From UBA10438 sp044238605 (lineage in GTDB: Bacteria; Bacteroidota; Ignavibacteria; Kapaibacteriales; Kapaibacteriaceae), in NCBI GenBank assembly GCA_044238605.1, contig JBIICY010000001.1, positions 1-64,000 on the forward strand: a DNA stretch of 64,000 bases. The letters are read 5' to 3'. The position numbers and the translations under genes were made by a program. The notes below the pieces were generated by a model. It was not told the origin of the DNA, did no database searches, and saw nothing but the letters and a program-made list of their open reading frames with translations. The stretch's first letter is position 1, and every line of letters begins with the position of its first letter. Positions 15,770-23,802 of this stretch are shown piece by piece.

Positions 15770-15774
15770 GAAAC

Positions 15775-15866
15775 AATGACGAAGTACTAATGACGAAGTA
15801 CTAATGACGAAGTACGGATGACAAGCGAAATCGTACTTGGTAATTCGTCGTTAGTACTTCGTCATT
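15775..15866. terminator. 14-bp tandem/inverted repeat hairpin between convergent genes
   Basis: Three direct copies of AATGACGAAGTACT (the last altered) are followed about 20 bases later by the inverse AGTACTTCGTCATT. They can form a long stem lying between the zeta operon and the convergent TPR gene, a suitable position for a two-way terminator. There is no clear T-run, so it may be a minisatellite rather than a dedicated terminator. Confidence 0.5.
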
Positions 15867-15873
15867 CGCGTCT

Positions 15874-17772
15874 CTACTTCCCTATCGCCGCATACGACTT
15901 CTGAAGATATTGGTTTATCAGCGGGAGTGTGCTGCCCAGACTGCGGGCTTTCTCGAGGTTTGTGATTGCTTCGCGGTGCTGGCCGAGAATACTATTTGCA
16001 ATGCCCAGCGTGATGTATGGTTCTGGCTTGGTTGGACGTACCTGTATGGCATACTGACTATACGTAACAGCTGTTGCAGGGTTATTGGTCTTGAGAGATT
16101 CTACTGCCGCGCCGTAGGCTGCAGAATATATGCTCTCCGTGTTAGGCGCTCCGTTCTCTTCAAGAAGTCTTGCGTACGAGGCTTTGTAATCGCGCAGGGC
16201 GCCGGTGGATTCTCTAAGGTTAGACTTCGTAACAGCACGATTGAGCAGAATGCGCGGGTGATTAGGATTGAGTGAGTCGGCCTTGTTGAGGATCATAAGG
16301 GACTTTTCCAATTGGCCACGTTCGCCATAGAGAATGCCAAGCAACTGATAGGTTCGCCATCGAACTACGCCCCGCTGCTCAAGCACCTGCAGGTCCTGGA
16401 ACGCCCGTGCTTTGTCGCCGAGGAGGTAGTAATTCAGTGCACGAGATTCGTAGGCAATCTCCGATGCCGAACCGTGCAGCGCGATGACCTTGCTCCACAA
16501 TGTTTCTGAGTTCTCCCATACTGCTGCCTGCGCACGCGTAACAACCAAGCACATGCCGGCGAACCCTATTGCCAAGGCCCATCCAGCAGCTGGGTATCTG
16601 TCTTTGATCCATGATGCACCGTAGGCTAGGAGCAACAAGCTGCCAATGTAGGGCACGTATGTGTAGCGCTCTGCCATGACTACCTGTCCAACAGAAACAA
16701 GCTGAAGCACCATGGCAACAAACAAGACAAAGATTCCGATGCACAGAACAATCAGCCTCTGTAGGTCTGGGTTACGTCGTGCGGCATACACCGGTCCCAC
16801 AACCATTCCAAGCGCTAGCACTGGATACCCATAATACCAGATTGGCAGAGCCCCTTGCTTGAGAACCGGATATGGATACAATGCCGATAGGTTGTACGGC
16901 ACAAGCATCTTGAACCAGTACGTCACATAACCAAAGCCCGCAAACGCAATACGTTGAGTAAAGCTGTAGGGGTCGGCCTTGGTGATGGCCTCTTCCGACT
17001 GAAACTTGACGGCTATAAGGCCCATCACAACAGAGAAGGCCAGCATTGGAAGCTTCTCGAGTACCGCACGTTTATCTATCTGACGTCGCAGGTAGTAGTC
17101 AACAACCAACAAAAGAATCGGCAACGGCGTAGCCATAGCTTTCGACAACACGGATAGTACGAATGCAGCCATGGCGATGGCAAAGTGGAGCATGCTCCTC
17201 TCGCGCACATAGCGCACATAGAAGATCAGCGACACCAGCAGAAACAATGTGTAGAGCACATCTTTTGGCTCTGAGATCCATGCAACACTCTCGACGTGCA
17301 TTGGATGGATACCAAACAATAGTGCCGTAAAACCGGCCACAAACGTCGCATTTGGTAGAAGCCTGCGCACAAAGACAAACACAAGAAGTGTGTTAATGAT
17401 GTGCAGAAGAAGATTCGTTAGTGCAAAGCCAGATGCATCATCACCGTGCAACTTGTAATCGACTGCCAGAGAGAGCATCGTGATCGGGTGATAGTTCGAT
17501 GCAACCTGAGTCCCGGTATCAAACATTTGGGAAATCGATTGACCACTAAGCTCCTTGACAAGGGGCTGCTCGGTTACATACTGGTTGTCGTCCCAGTTTG
17601 TGAACTGCTTTGTTGATCGCAGCGCCGGCTGGAATGCAACAACTACAGTAACAATCAATACAACTGGCCACAGCCATCGCTGCAGCAGACCAGAAGCAGG
17701 CACTGGTGGACGCTTGGTAGCGCGTTGATCTGAGTGATCTGTAGCCTTCTTAGACTTCGATGATTGTCCCAT
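15874..17772 (-). CDS. Multi-membrane TPR protein (TMTC/PMT-like glycosyltransferase fold)
   Basis: A 632-residue protein. After a basic cytoplasmic start (MGQSSKSKKATDHSDQ) and a first helix at about 30-50, a loop contains 'NWDDNQYVTEQPLVKELS', the acidic motif of O-mannosyltransferase-like (GT-C) proteins. About ten further helices include 'FGIHPMHVESVAWISEPKDVL', a signature of TMTC/DUF1736 relatives. From about residue 425 there are at least four TPR units (SLNPNHPRILLNRAV, AIQVRPTKPEPYITLG). It may transfer a lipid-linked sugar to protein in the periplasm. The ATG at 17772 is preferred over an upstream TTG. It is an ordinary-looking gene within the repeat island. Confidence 0.85.
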   Translation of the reverse strand: MGQSSKSKKATDHSDQRATKRPPVPASGLLQRWLWPVVLIVTVVVAFQPALRSTKQFTNWDDNQYVTEQPLVKELSGQSISQMFDTGTQVASNYHPITMLSLAVDYKLHGDDASGFALTNLLLHIINTLLVFVFVRRLLPNATFVAGFTALLFGIHPMHVESVAWISEPKDVLYTLFLLVSLIFYVRYVRERSMLHFAIAMAAFVLSVLSKAMATPLPILLLVVDYYLRRQIDKRAVLEKLPMLAFSVVMGLIAVKFQSEEAITKADPYSFTQRIAFAGFGYVTYWFKMLVPYNLSALYPYPVLKQGALPIWYYGYPVLALGMVVGPVYAARRNPDLQRLIVLCIGIFVLFVAMVLQLVSVGQVVMAERYTYVPYIGSLLLLAYGASWIKDRYPAAGWALAIGFAGMCLVVTRAQAAVWENSETLWSKVIALHGSASEIAYESRALNYYLLGDKARAFQDLQVLEQRGVVRWRTYQLLGILYGERGQLEKSLMILNKADSLNPNHPRILLNRAVTKSNLRESTGALRDYKASYARLLEENGAPNTESIYSAAYGAAVESLKTNNPATAVTYSQYAIQVRPTKPEPYITLGIANSILGQHREAITNLEKARSLGSTLPLINQYLQKSYAAIGK

Positions 17773-17859
17773 GCAACATGCTAACCCAAAAAATGTAAAA
17801 CGCACAGTCTGCAGTCGCAAGATAATGCAGTACCAACTCGCGACCGCACCAATCAGGCA

Positions 17860-19860
17860 TTACTGATTACATGGACACGTTACATTGAGTTCGGTAGGAT
17901 TTGTTACAACCGAGCACGTAGCCGTTGAAACCACGCATCGGTATGGCCCCTTTTTAGAAAGTCGTGCGGAGTTCAACGTCAGCACTGAAGTAGTACTTCC
18001 TGAAACATCAGGACTATTCGAAAGAGCCACATATTCGCTACCATTAAACACTTGCCACTGATACGAAATAGATTCGCTAGGGCTGGAAGTAGCTGTTACA
18101 GCCAACTGAACCTGATGACCGCCTGCTACTGATGTCTGATGTACAAGATCGCGAACAACCAGATTACATGTGATAGCTGATCCACGCGTTACCCATTGCC
18201 AGTTTTGGACGGAATACGTGCTCTGATCGATAGCATTGGCAACCGTTTGTCCTCCGCCCTCGTCAAAATGCCAAAGCCCCAAAGCATTTGCTGGGAGATC
18301 TGCGAGCTCGTATCGTGATTTGGGCGTGAAGTTGGATGAATGCATCACATTTCGCGTTACGATCACTTCGTCGATTTCGCCATGGAACCGGCGTCCACCG
18401 AGCGGCCAATTTCCAATGTACACCTCAGCAGCTGCTCCCCAGACAAGATTCCAAGCGGCCTGACTTACAAGAGTACCGTTTACATAGACCTTTGCCTGAC
18501 CATCCCCATACGTACACAGAAGATGCTGCCACTGCCCTTGCTGAAGAGTAAAGTTTGCACCCAAAAAGCCCCAAGTTGCCCCGCTATTCAGCGACTGAAC
18601 AACCCAATTTGCGTTCGGCAGTACCGCTACATTCCCGTGGTTACCATCTACAAGAACGGCATAGCCCTGTCGCTGCGCGGCAGGCTTAACCCACATAGCG
18701 ACGGAAAACGCTGTAGTCTGGGTTCCGAGGTCGCCCAGGAGAACATATCCCGCATCTGCCGCAGGTATGGTTATCCCACGCACACCTCCTCCTGGATTGG
18801 GAGTGCCAGGATTCTTCACGGCTGCCGAATTGTCTGTAGGCATCCGAAGTCCGCACTCAGCAGTATAAACAGCACATGTCGGATTCGAAACGATACACCG
18901 ATATGTTCCAACGAGCTCTGGCTTCATTGACGCAATTGTTAGCACAGATGATGTCACATTCTGATAATCTGTTCCGTTTGCCAGATTAACAAAATATGCC
19001 CCCTGCTTTCGCTGCCATTGATAGCTTAGCACTCCAGCAGTTGAGACTGCTGTTACTTGAATAGTAGTATTTAGTCCGGTGCTTACAGTCGCGCCAAGTG
19101 GTTGCGATTGTATCGTAACCGTAGAGCAAGGTTCGTTCTCGAGTGTACGACTAATCCATTGCCAGTTCGTGACGGAATTTGACTGATTTGTATACGCATT
19201 CGTAGTCGTGGTTCCACTACCTTCATCAAAATGCCACAGCCCTAATGTGTTAGCAGGAAGGTCAGATAATTCGTATCGATTTTTTGGAGAAAAGTCCGTT
19301 GTTTGCAAAACATTGCGTGTAACGATTACTTCATCGATCTCACCGTGAAATCGACGCCCACCCAGCGGCCAGTTGCCGATGTATACCTCTGCTGCTGCTC
19401 CCCAGACTAGGCTCCAGTTAGCCTGACTTACAAGTGTGCCGTTGACGTACACCTTTGCTTTACCACTTCCATACGTGCACAGAAGATGCTGCCATTGTCC
19501 TTGCTGTAATGTAAATGTTGCTCCGAGGAAACCCCATGTAGCACCAGCATTCAGCGACTGGATAACCCAGTTTGCGTTAGGCAATACAGCGACGTTTCCG
19601 TGATTACCATCTACTAGCACAGCATACGTTTGAAGTTGTGAAGCAGGCTTAACCCACATTGCTACAGAAAACTCTGTTGTCTGGGTTCCAAGATCACCAA
19701 GGAGTATATACCCCGCATCTGCGGCTGGTATTGTTATGCCACGGACGCCCCCGCCTGGATTCGGCGAACCGGGATTATACAAACCCCATGATGTCGTTTG
19801 AGTTGATGCCTCGAAAGACGATGCAAAAACAATAAGGAGGATGCAAAAGATACTGCGCAT
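17860..19860 (-). CDS. Secreted protein with two LamG domains and two Ig-like domains
   Basis: A 666-residue protein with a signal peptide (MRSIFCILLIVFASSFEAST). Layout: LamG/concanavalin-like domain 1 (about 30-235), Ig-like (about 245-345), LamG 2 (about 350-560), Ig-like (about 570-660, ending CSVVTNPTELNVTCPCNQ). The two LamG halves are nearly identical in protein (for example both have QQGQWQHLLCTYG and GNWPLGGRRFHGEIDEVIVTRNV) but differ at many synonymous sites. LamG-3 domains bind carbohydrate or protein at the cell surface. No T9SS sorting domain is recognisable at the C-terminus, which is unusual for such proteins in this group. Function unknown. Confidence 0.88.
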   Translation of the reverse strand: MRSIFCILLIVFASSFEASTQTTSWGLYNPGSPNPGGGVRGITIPAADAGYILLGDLGTQTTEFSVAMWVKPASQLQTYAVLVDGNHGNVAVLPNANWVIQSLNAGATWGFLGATFTLQQGQWQHLLCTYGSGKAKVYVNGTLVSQANWSLVWGAAAEVYIGNWPLGGRRFHGEIDEVIVTRNVLQTTDFSPKNRYELSDLPANTLGLWHFDEGSGTTTTNAYTNQSNSVTNWQWISRTLENEPCSTVTIQSQPLGATVSTGLNTTIQVTAVSTAGVLSYQWQRKQGAYFVNLANGTDYQNVTSSVLTIASMKPELVGTYRCIVSNPTCAVYTAECGLRMPTDNSAAVKNPGTPNPGGGVRGITIPAADAGYVLLGDLGTQTTAFSVAMWVKPAAQRQGYAVLVDGNHGNVAVLPNANWVVQSLNSGATWGFLGANFTLQQGQWQHLLCTYGDGQAKVYVNGTLVSQAAWNLVWGAAAEVYIGNWPLGGRRFHGEIDEVIVTRNVMHSSNFTPKSRYELADLPANALGLWHFDEGGGQTVANAIDQSTYSVQNWQWVTRGSAITCNLVVRDLVHQTSVAGGHQVQLAVTATSSPSESISYQWQVFNGSEYVALSNSPDVSGSTTSVLTLNSARLSKKGPYRCVVSTATCSVVTNPTELNVTCPCNQ

Positions 19861-20010
19861 ACTGGCCCCGTCTCATAATACGCCGAGGAACAAATCCTGC
19901 AGAAACTAATGGTGCTTCAAGCCAGCTCCGGCGCCAGGCTGGGCCGCAAATCTAGAGGGGTACGTAGTATCTAAAAATGTGAAACAAGTAGTATCTGCAC
20001 AGCGGTCTTA
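19861..20010. other. Intergenic DNA upstream of the LamG gene
   Basis: No gene or repeat recognised; probably carries the LamG promoter, though no clear TAnnTTTG box was found near the start. Confidence 0.3.
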
Positions 20011-20105
20011 GGGGCAAAAGTCATACCCTACATTATCGTTATGGCTTGGCCCAACGTAGATGGGAAGTCCACGTATGTGAGGTGGTACCTGCAGAGGCAC
20101 CTGAT
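20011..20105 (+). pseudogene. Decayed 5' fragment of a zeta-toxin gene
   Basis: About 90 bases align with 14994-15090, the start of the intact zeta gene: TACCCTACATTATCGTTAT and GTGGTACCT are shared. The frame gives PYIIVMAWPNVDGKSTYVRW, so the Walker A glycines are lost (WPNVDGKS instead of GPNGVGKS). Homology stops where the GTCATTCCGAGC array begins, suggesting repeat-mediated truncation. Confidence 0.82.
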
Positions 20106-20114
20106 GCACGCTGC

Positions 20115-20216
20115 GTCATTCCGAGCGTAGCGAGGAACCCAATGCACGCCGCGTCATTCCGAGCGTAGCGAGGAACCCAATGCACGCCGCGTCATTCCGA
20201 GCGTAGCGAGGGACCT
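20115..20216. repeat. Three GTCATTCCGAGC 38-bp units
   Basis: Units start at 20115, 20153 and 20191 with period 38 and the variant core GAGCGTAGCGAG. They separate the zeta remnant from antitoxin 3. Confidence 0.88.
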
Positions 20217-20225
20217 CGCTGTTCG

Positions 20226-20498
20226 CTACTCAACTACGTCCGCATCTTTCCAAAAGAGTAACTCGGTGTTCAAACGGGCGGAGATCTGCGCAAGCAGGCT
20301 CAGAGATGGATCAGCTCCGGAGTGAAGCAGGGCATCGAGTTTATCTTCCGAGATTCCAGCCTTTGCAGCAAACTCGTGCAACGTGAGCTGCTGTTCCTCC
20401 AAGACTTGAGATATTCTCACTGCAAGCGAAAGTTGCCAGTCAACAAGGAGGCGTTCTTCAGGAAGCAGCTGGGCCGATAATTGTTCAACGATGTGCAT
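20226..20498 (-). CDS. XRE/HigA-like antitoxin of TA module 3
   Basis: A 90-residue HTH protein (MHIVEQLSAQLLPEERLL), the most diverged of the three. HTH segment 'LAVRISQVLEEQQLTLHEFAAKAGISEDKLDALLHS', then 'DPSLSLLAQISARLNTELLFWKDADVVE', the same C-terminal signature as antitoxins 1 and 2. It starts 16 bp after the toxin stop. Its divergence shows that modules 1 and 2 are recent relatives while module 3 is older. The stop codon TAG is again inside a GAGTAGCGA heptamer sequence. Confidence 0.82.
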   Translation of the reverse strand: MHIVEQLSAQLLPEERLLVDWQLSLAVRISQVLEEQQLTLHEFAAKAGISEDKLDALLHSGADPSLSLLAQISARLNTELLFWKDADVVE

Positions 20499-20514
20499 GT
20501 TCTACTCAACATGG

Positions 20515-21009
20515 TTAGAATGTAAATGAATCGGGATATAACGGCAACAGTTTCGAGCCCACTATGATTATCTCGCCACATTCAATTCTATCGTTGACCT
20601 TCTTCGAAACCGATGCAAGATACTGAGCTTCGTAACTCGCCCTGCCGTTCATCTGAATTGGTTCATTTCTTGTCTTAATAAAACCCGAGCCAACAAGAAG
20701 GATTCGTGCACTGTCACCAACATAGGTGCACAACAGTCTGCTTGGATTATACTGCTCAGATGGGAACTCCTTGTGATTATACAGAGCAAACACACCAAGG
20801 CCTGGAAGCTCTGGACGCAATATCGCCGGCCTTATTTGTTGCCTCGTGCGAAGTCCCTGGATCATTCTCGATAACCGCAGCGAGTACCCCCTGTCCGTAC
20901 CTTCCAATATCTCCATAAACTCATCTGCCAGACACACTCCATTACGCTCAATCGCATAGAACGAACACCTTCCTTCCAACCATGGAATGATCCGAATCGA
21001 CTCCGACAT
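20515..21009 (-). CDS. RelE/HigB-superfamily toxin-like protein, TA module 3
   Basis: A 164-residue paralogue (MSESIRIIPWLEGRCSFYAI). It has conserved 'RPELPGLGVFALYNHKE', 'YNPSRLLCTYVG', 'RILLVGSGFIKTRNEPIQ' and the closing 'CGEIIIVGSKLLPLYPDSF'. The ATG at 21009 is chosen because it matches the other two modules; the open frame to 21249 runs through repeat DNA. The second residue is Ser instead of Pro, from a base change matched by a complementary change in the leader arm at 21071-21075. Toxin-first order with the HTH gene 16 bp downstream. Confidence 0.7.
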   Translation of the reverse strand: MSESIRIIPWLEGRCSFYAIERNGVCLADEFMEILEGTDRGYSLRLSRMIQGLRTRQQIRPAILRPELPGLGVFALYNHKEFPSEQYNPSRLLCTYVGDSARILLVGSGFIKTRNEPIQMNGRASYEAQYLASVSKKVNDRIECGEIIIVGSKLLPLYPDSFTF

Positions 21010-21075
21010 AGAGAACCTCGCACTGCGTGTGTTGATGCGCGATGAAGGGTAGCCCCCTTCACGTTCTCTGTGTCG
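21004..21075 (-). promoter_or_regulatory. 72-bp structured leader over the toxin-3 start codon
   Basis: CGACACAGAGAAC pairs with GTTCTCTATGTCG, which includes the ATG. The inner hairpin is GAAGGG-GGCTA-CCCTTC. Compared with modules 1 and 2 one outer pair changed from G-C to A-T on both arms, and the inner stem was rebuilt with different but complementary bases. Confidence 0.68.
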
Positions 21076-21327
21076 TGAATTGGTTTGAACGTGACATGCG
21101 TAGGGGCGACACTGCGTGGTCGCCAAACAAAGTATTGGGGTGTGTGGTCGCCCGATAAAATGGTGGCGTGACAATGTCACCCTCGCGAACGAGGGGCAGA
21201 TGCACCATCCGCGAGCTTCCTCGGCACTACGTGCCTCGGAATGACGCACGCCGCGTCATTCCGAGCAAAGCGAGGAACCCAATGCACGCCGCGTCATTCC
21301 GAGCAAAGCGAGGAACCTCGCTACTCG
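21076..21327. repeat. Palindromic repeats downstream of DUF2520 gene / upstream of TA module 3
   Basis: A GTAGGGGCGACACTGCGTGG copy (21100), a partial second, the CACCCTCGCGAACGAGGGGC hairpin, the GAGCTTCCTCGGCACTACGT segment, and two GTCATTCCGAGC units (21255, 21293). These are followed by CGCTACT heptamers that run into the stop codon of the DUF2520 gene. Confidence 0.85.
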
Positions 21328-22233
21328 CTACTCGCTACTCGCTGCTCTCTTAATCACTTCCTTCAGCGCATTCGTCAGATGAATGTACTGCTCGCGCAGG
21401 TTTTCGGGCATGGCGTCGAGCTGACGTTGCACGGCGTCCATGTCTCCGCGGACGAGTGGACCTGTGAGCGCAAAGGGGGTGCCATCGTGCATGGCTTTGG
21501 CGGCGTTGTCCAGCGTGCGCTGCATGATGGGCACGAGAAACGTCTCCGCTGGTATGCCAGCCTCATTTGCCAAACCACGCGCTAGATCATACGCCGCATA
21601 GGTAAAGTTCGATGCAGCTACTGCAGCTGCATGATACCGCCGCTTCGACACTGGATCTGTCTTCGGCAACCGGAACGGGAAGCCCCCTGTGAGCTTGACA
21701 AACTCTTCGGTAAGGGGCCACGCATCATCATCACACTCCACGCCCCAGCCTATGCCGTTAAGCGCCGATGGGTCTACAGAACCAAATGTCTGGAATGGGT
21801 GCGCCGCCGCAATCCTCGCCCCACATGCACGAAGGGGCTCCAAGATGTCCGTACCGAGCGAGCCGTTCACATGCATCACGAGTGATCCTGCAAGGCGCTC
21901 TCCATACTGCTCCGCCAATCGCTGGATAACTGCCGGAAGAAAGGCGTCTTTGCAGGCGAGGAGGAAGATGGATGACGAGGGACTAGGGACTAGGGACGAG
22001 GGACTAGGTACTAGGGACGAGGTACTGGGTACTAGAGACGAGGTACCTGATACGACAGCTCTTGTTCCGTGTAGAAACTCTCTCGCAGATAGGGTTTCCA
22101 CATTCAACGTCATCTGGTCCCCAGTCCCTAGTCCCTCGTCCCTAGTACCTAGTCCCTCGTACCTAGTACCTAGTACCTTCCCAACCGACTCCCCCACTCT
22201 TCCTTTTCCGATAATCGTAACATGCGTTATCAT
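21328..22233 (-). CDS. DUF2520 / Rossmann-like oxidoreductase, with heptamer-repeat insertions
   Basis: A 301-residue protein from the ATG at 22233 (AAGGA 6 bases upstream, 8 bp after the cysS stop). The Rossmann start is THVTIIGKGRVGESVGK. The DUF2520 C-terminal domain includes 'AAHPFQTFGSVDPSALNG', 'KRRYHAAAVAASNFTYAAYDLA' and 'TGPLVRGD'. This family is NADP-dependent, ProC/KARI-like and of uncertain substrate. Between the first nucleotide-binding helix and 'IFLLACKDAF', residues ~17-38 (GLGTRDE repeats) and ~63-86 (SSLVPSP repeats) are translated minisatellite, replacing or displacing the second beta-alpha unit. The C-terminus AASSE* is also repeat-derived. Confidence 0.82.
   Translation of the reverse strand: MITHVTIIGKGRVGESVGKVLGTRYEGLGTRDEGLGTGDQMTLNVETLSAREFLHGTRAVVSGTSSLVPSTSSLVPSPSSLVPSPSSSIFLLACKDAFLPAVIQRLAEQYGERLAGSLVMHVNGSLGTDILEPLRACGARIAAAHPFQTFGSVDPSALNGIGWGVECDDDAWPLTEEFVKLTGGFPFRLPKTDPVSKRRYHAAAVAASNFTYAAYDLARGLANEAGIPAETFLVPIMQRTLDNAAKAMHDGTPFALTGPLVRGDMDAVQRQLDAMPENLREQYIHLTNALKEVIKRAASSE
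21977..22185. repeat. Inverted heptamer arrays inside the DUF2520 gene
   Basis: Array 1 (about 21977-22047) is built from GGGACTA / GGGACGA / GGTACTA heptamers. Array 2 (about 22120-22185) has the inverse GTCCCTA / GTACCTA units. About 70 bases of apparently native sequence lie between, so the pair can form a large stem-loop. Confidence 0.88.
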
Positions 22234-22241
22234 CACGTTCC

Positions 22242-23693
22242 TTAGGAAAGGGGCTCGAGGGTGTAGCTGTCTTTGCCGTCCTTCATTATCCACCCGAGGG
22301 ATGTGAGCTCGTTGCGGAGTCTGTCTGCCTCTGACCAGTTCTTGGAGCTGCGCGCAGCCCAGCGCTCTTCGGCCAGGTCGCGGATGTTGTCGGGTACGTC
22401 TACAGATGGACGTTCCGTAAAGCTCCACACGGCAAGCACGTTGTTGATTGCGCGGAGGCGCAGAAGTACTTCTAGCGCCTGCACTGGATTGCTCTTCGCA
22501 TCGGCATTGCTCGAGAGATACTCGTACATGCGAGCAAGCGCCTGTGGCACGTTGAGGTCATCAGCAAATGCTTCGGCAACTGACGTCGGCATCGGCGCAG
22601 CATCATCTGCGCTCGGCACACCTGCAACGTCGATAAGATCCCAAATGGTGTTTTGTACTCGCCCCCTAGTAACAGAAGCGGCACGCAGGCTGTCGAAGGT
22701 AAAATTCAGTACTGTTCGGTAATGCGCCATCATGAGCGCCAGACGAATATCCAATGGGTCGTGTCCGCGCCCAAGCAGGTCGCGAAGAGTGAAGAAGTTG
22801 CCAAGCGATTTTGACATCTTCTTGCCTTCCACTTCCAAGAACTCGTTGTGCATCCAGAACCTGGCCTGCTCATGCACGTGATACCCTGCGCAGCACTGCG
22901 CTAGTTCATCTTCGTGGTGTGGGAAGCGGAGGTCTACGCCGCCTGTGTGGATATCAAAGGGCAAGCCAAGAAGCTCCTTCGACATCGCAGAACATTCAAT
23001 GTGCCAGCCCGGACGTCCCGGGATGCTCTCTCCGTTGAGTTCGAAGTCCCAATATGGCTCGTCATCCTTACGCGCTTTCCACAATACGAAGTCGCTCACG
23101 GATTCCCGATCGTATTCATCAGCATCGATACGAACGCCCTCACGGAAGTTCTCCGTATCGATCGCAAAGAGACGTCCGTAGGAATTCTTGGATGAGTACG
23201 ATGCAACGTTGAAGTACACCGATCCTTCCGACACATACCCATAGCCGGCATTCACGATCTCACGCGTGAGATCCTGCATCTGCCCGATGTAGTCCGTTGC
23301 CCGCGGCATATGGGCAAAGTGCGACATCTCAATTCCCAGCGAGACAAGGTCTGCTCGAAACTCTCTGTCAAAGAATTCGGTATACGCGCGAAGATTCGCG
23401 CGCACGTCATCCGACTGCTCTCCCATCGCACTGCGCCATCTGGCAGAGCCCACAGCACTGTCGCGAATGGTCTTGTCATCAACATCGGTAATGTTCATCA
23501 CCCAGCGGACAGGGTAGCCCCCTACCTCGCGCACCACACGCTGCAACAGATCCGTAAACACAAAGGCACGCATGTTCCCAAGATGGGCCACATCGTACAC
23601 GGTCGGACCACACGAGTAGATGCGCACCGCCGCTGGGTCAAGGGGCGTAAAGGGTTCGACAGATTTTGTGAGGGTGTTGTAGAAGGAAAGCAT
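22242..23693 (-). CDS. cysS: Cysteine--tRNA ligase
   Basis: A 483-residue class Ia synthetase that charges tRNA-Cys. HIGH-type motif HLGN (in VAHLGNMRAF), zinc ligands in SCGPTVYD, WHIECSAM and FPHHEDELAQC, and KMSKS in GKKMSKSLGNFF. Usual length. The ATG at 23693 is chosen over the TTG at 23699 because the TAATTTTG promoter box ends 3 bases before the ATG. Its stop lies 8 bp before the DUF2520 start, so the two are cotranscribed. It is divergent from the small acidic ORF at 23803. Confidence 0.96.
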   Translation of the reverse strand: MLSFYNTLTKSVEPFTPLDPAAVRIYSCGPTVYDVAHLGNMRAFVFTDLLQRVVREVGGYPVRWVMNITDVDDKTIRDSAVGSARWRSAMGEQSDDVRANLRAYTEFFDREFRADLVSLGIEMSHFAHMPRATDYIGQMQDLTREIVNAGYGYVSEGSVYFNVASYSSKNSYGRLFAIDTENFREGVRIDADEYDRESVSDFVLWKARKDDEPYWDFELNGESIPGRPGWHIECSAMSKELLGLPFDIHTGGVDLRFPHHEDELAQCCAGYHVHEQARFWMHNEFLEVEGKKMSKSLGNFFTLRDLLGRGHDPLDIRLALMMAHYRTVLNFTFDSLRAASVTRGRVQNTIWDLIDVAGVPSADDAAPMPTSVAEAFADDLNVPQALARMYEYLSSNADAKSNPVQALEVLLRLRAINNVLAVWSFTERPSVDVPDNIRDLAEERWAARSSKNWSEADRLRNELTSLGWIMKDGKDSYTLEPLS

Positions 23694-23696
23694 TGT

Positions 23697-23704
23697 CAAA
23701 ATTA
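23697..23704 (-). promoter_or_regulatory. Promoter -7 box TAATTTTG of cysS
   Basis: Exact match to the Bacteroidetes consensus TAnnTTTG, ending 3 bases before the cysS ATG, implying a leaderless or near-leaderless transcript. Confidence 0.65.
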
Positions 23705-23791
23705 CTCCGCTTCGCGTAATTACTCCGCTCGACTGCGTCGAGCAATTACGAAGGACCCATTACGCTCGTTTCGGCTTTCGCAAGAATGGCG

Positions 23792-23799
23792 TAGATTTG
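23792..23799 (+). promoter_or_regulatory. Promoter -7 box TAGATTTG of the small acidic ORF
   Basis: Exact TAnnTTTG match ending 3 bases before the ATG at 23803. It is the best evidence that the 45-codon ORF is expressed. Confidence 0.6.
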
Positions 23800-23802
23800 G
23801 GC

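Noticed and set aside
21010..21249. Longer N-terminus for toxin 3 (MRHSEARSAEEARG...)
   Set aside because: It is repeat translation; the ATG at 21009 aligns with both paralogues and the leader structure.
22234..22428. Longer N-terminus for the DUF2520 protein
   Set aside because: It overlaps the conserved C-terminus of cysS in another frame; the ATG at 22233 has AAGGA and the Rossmann start.
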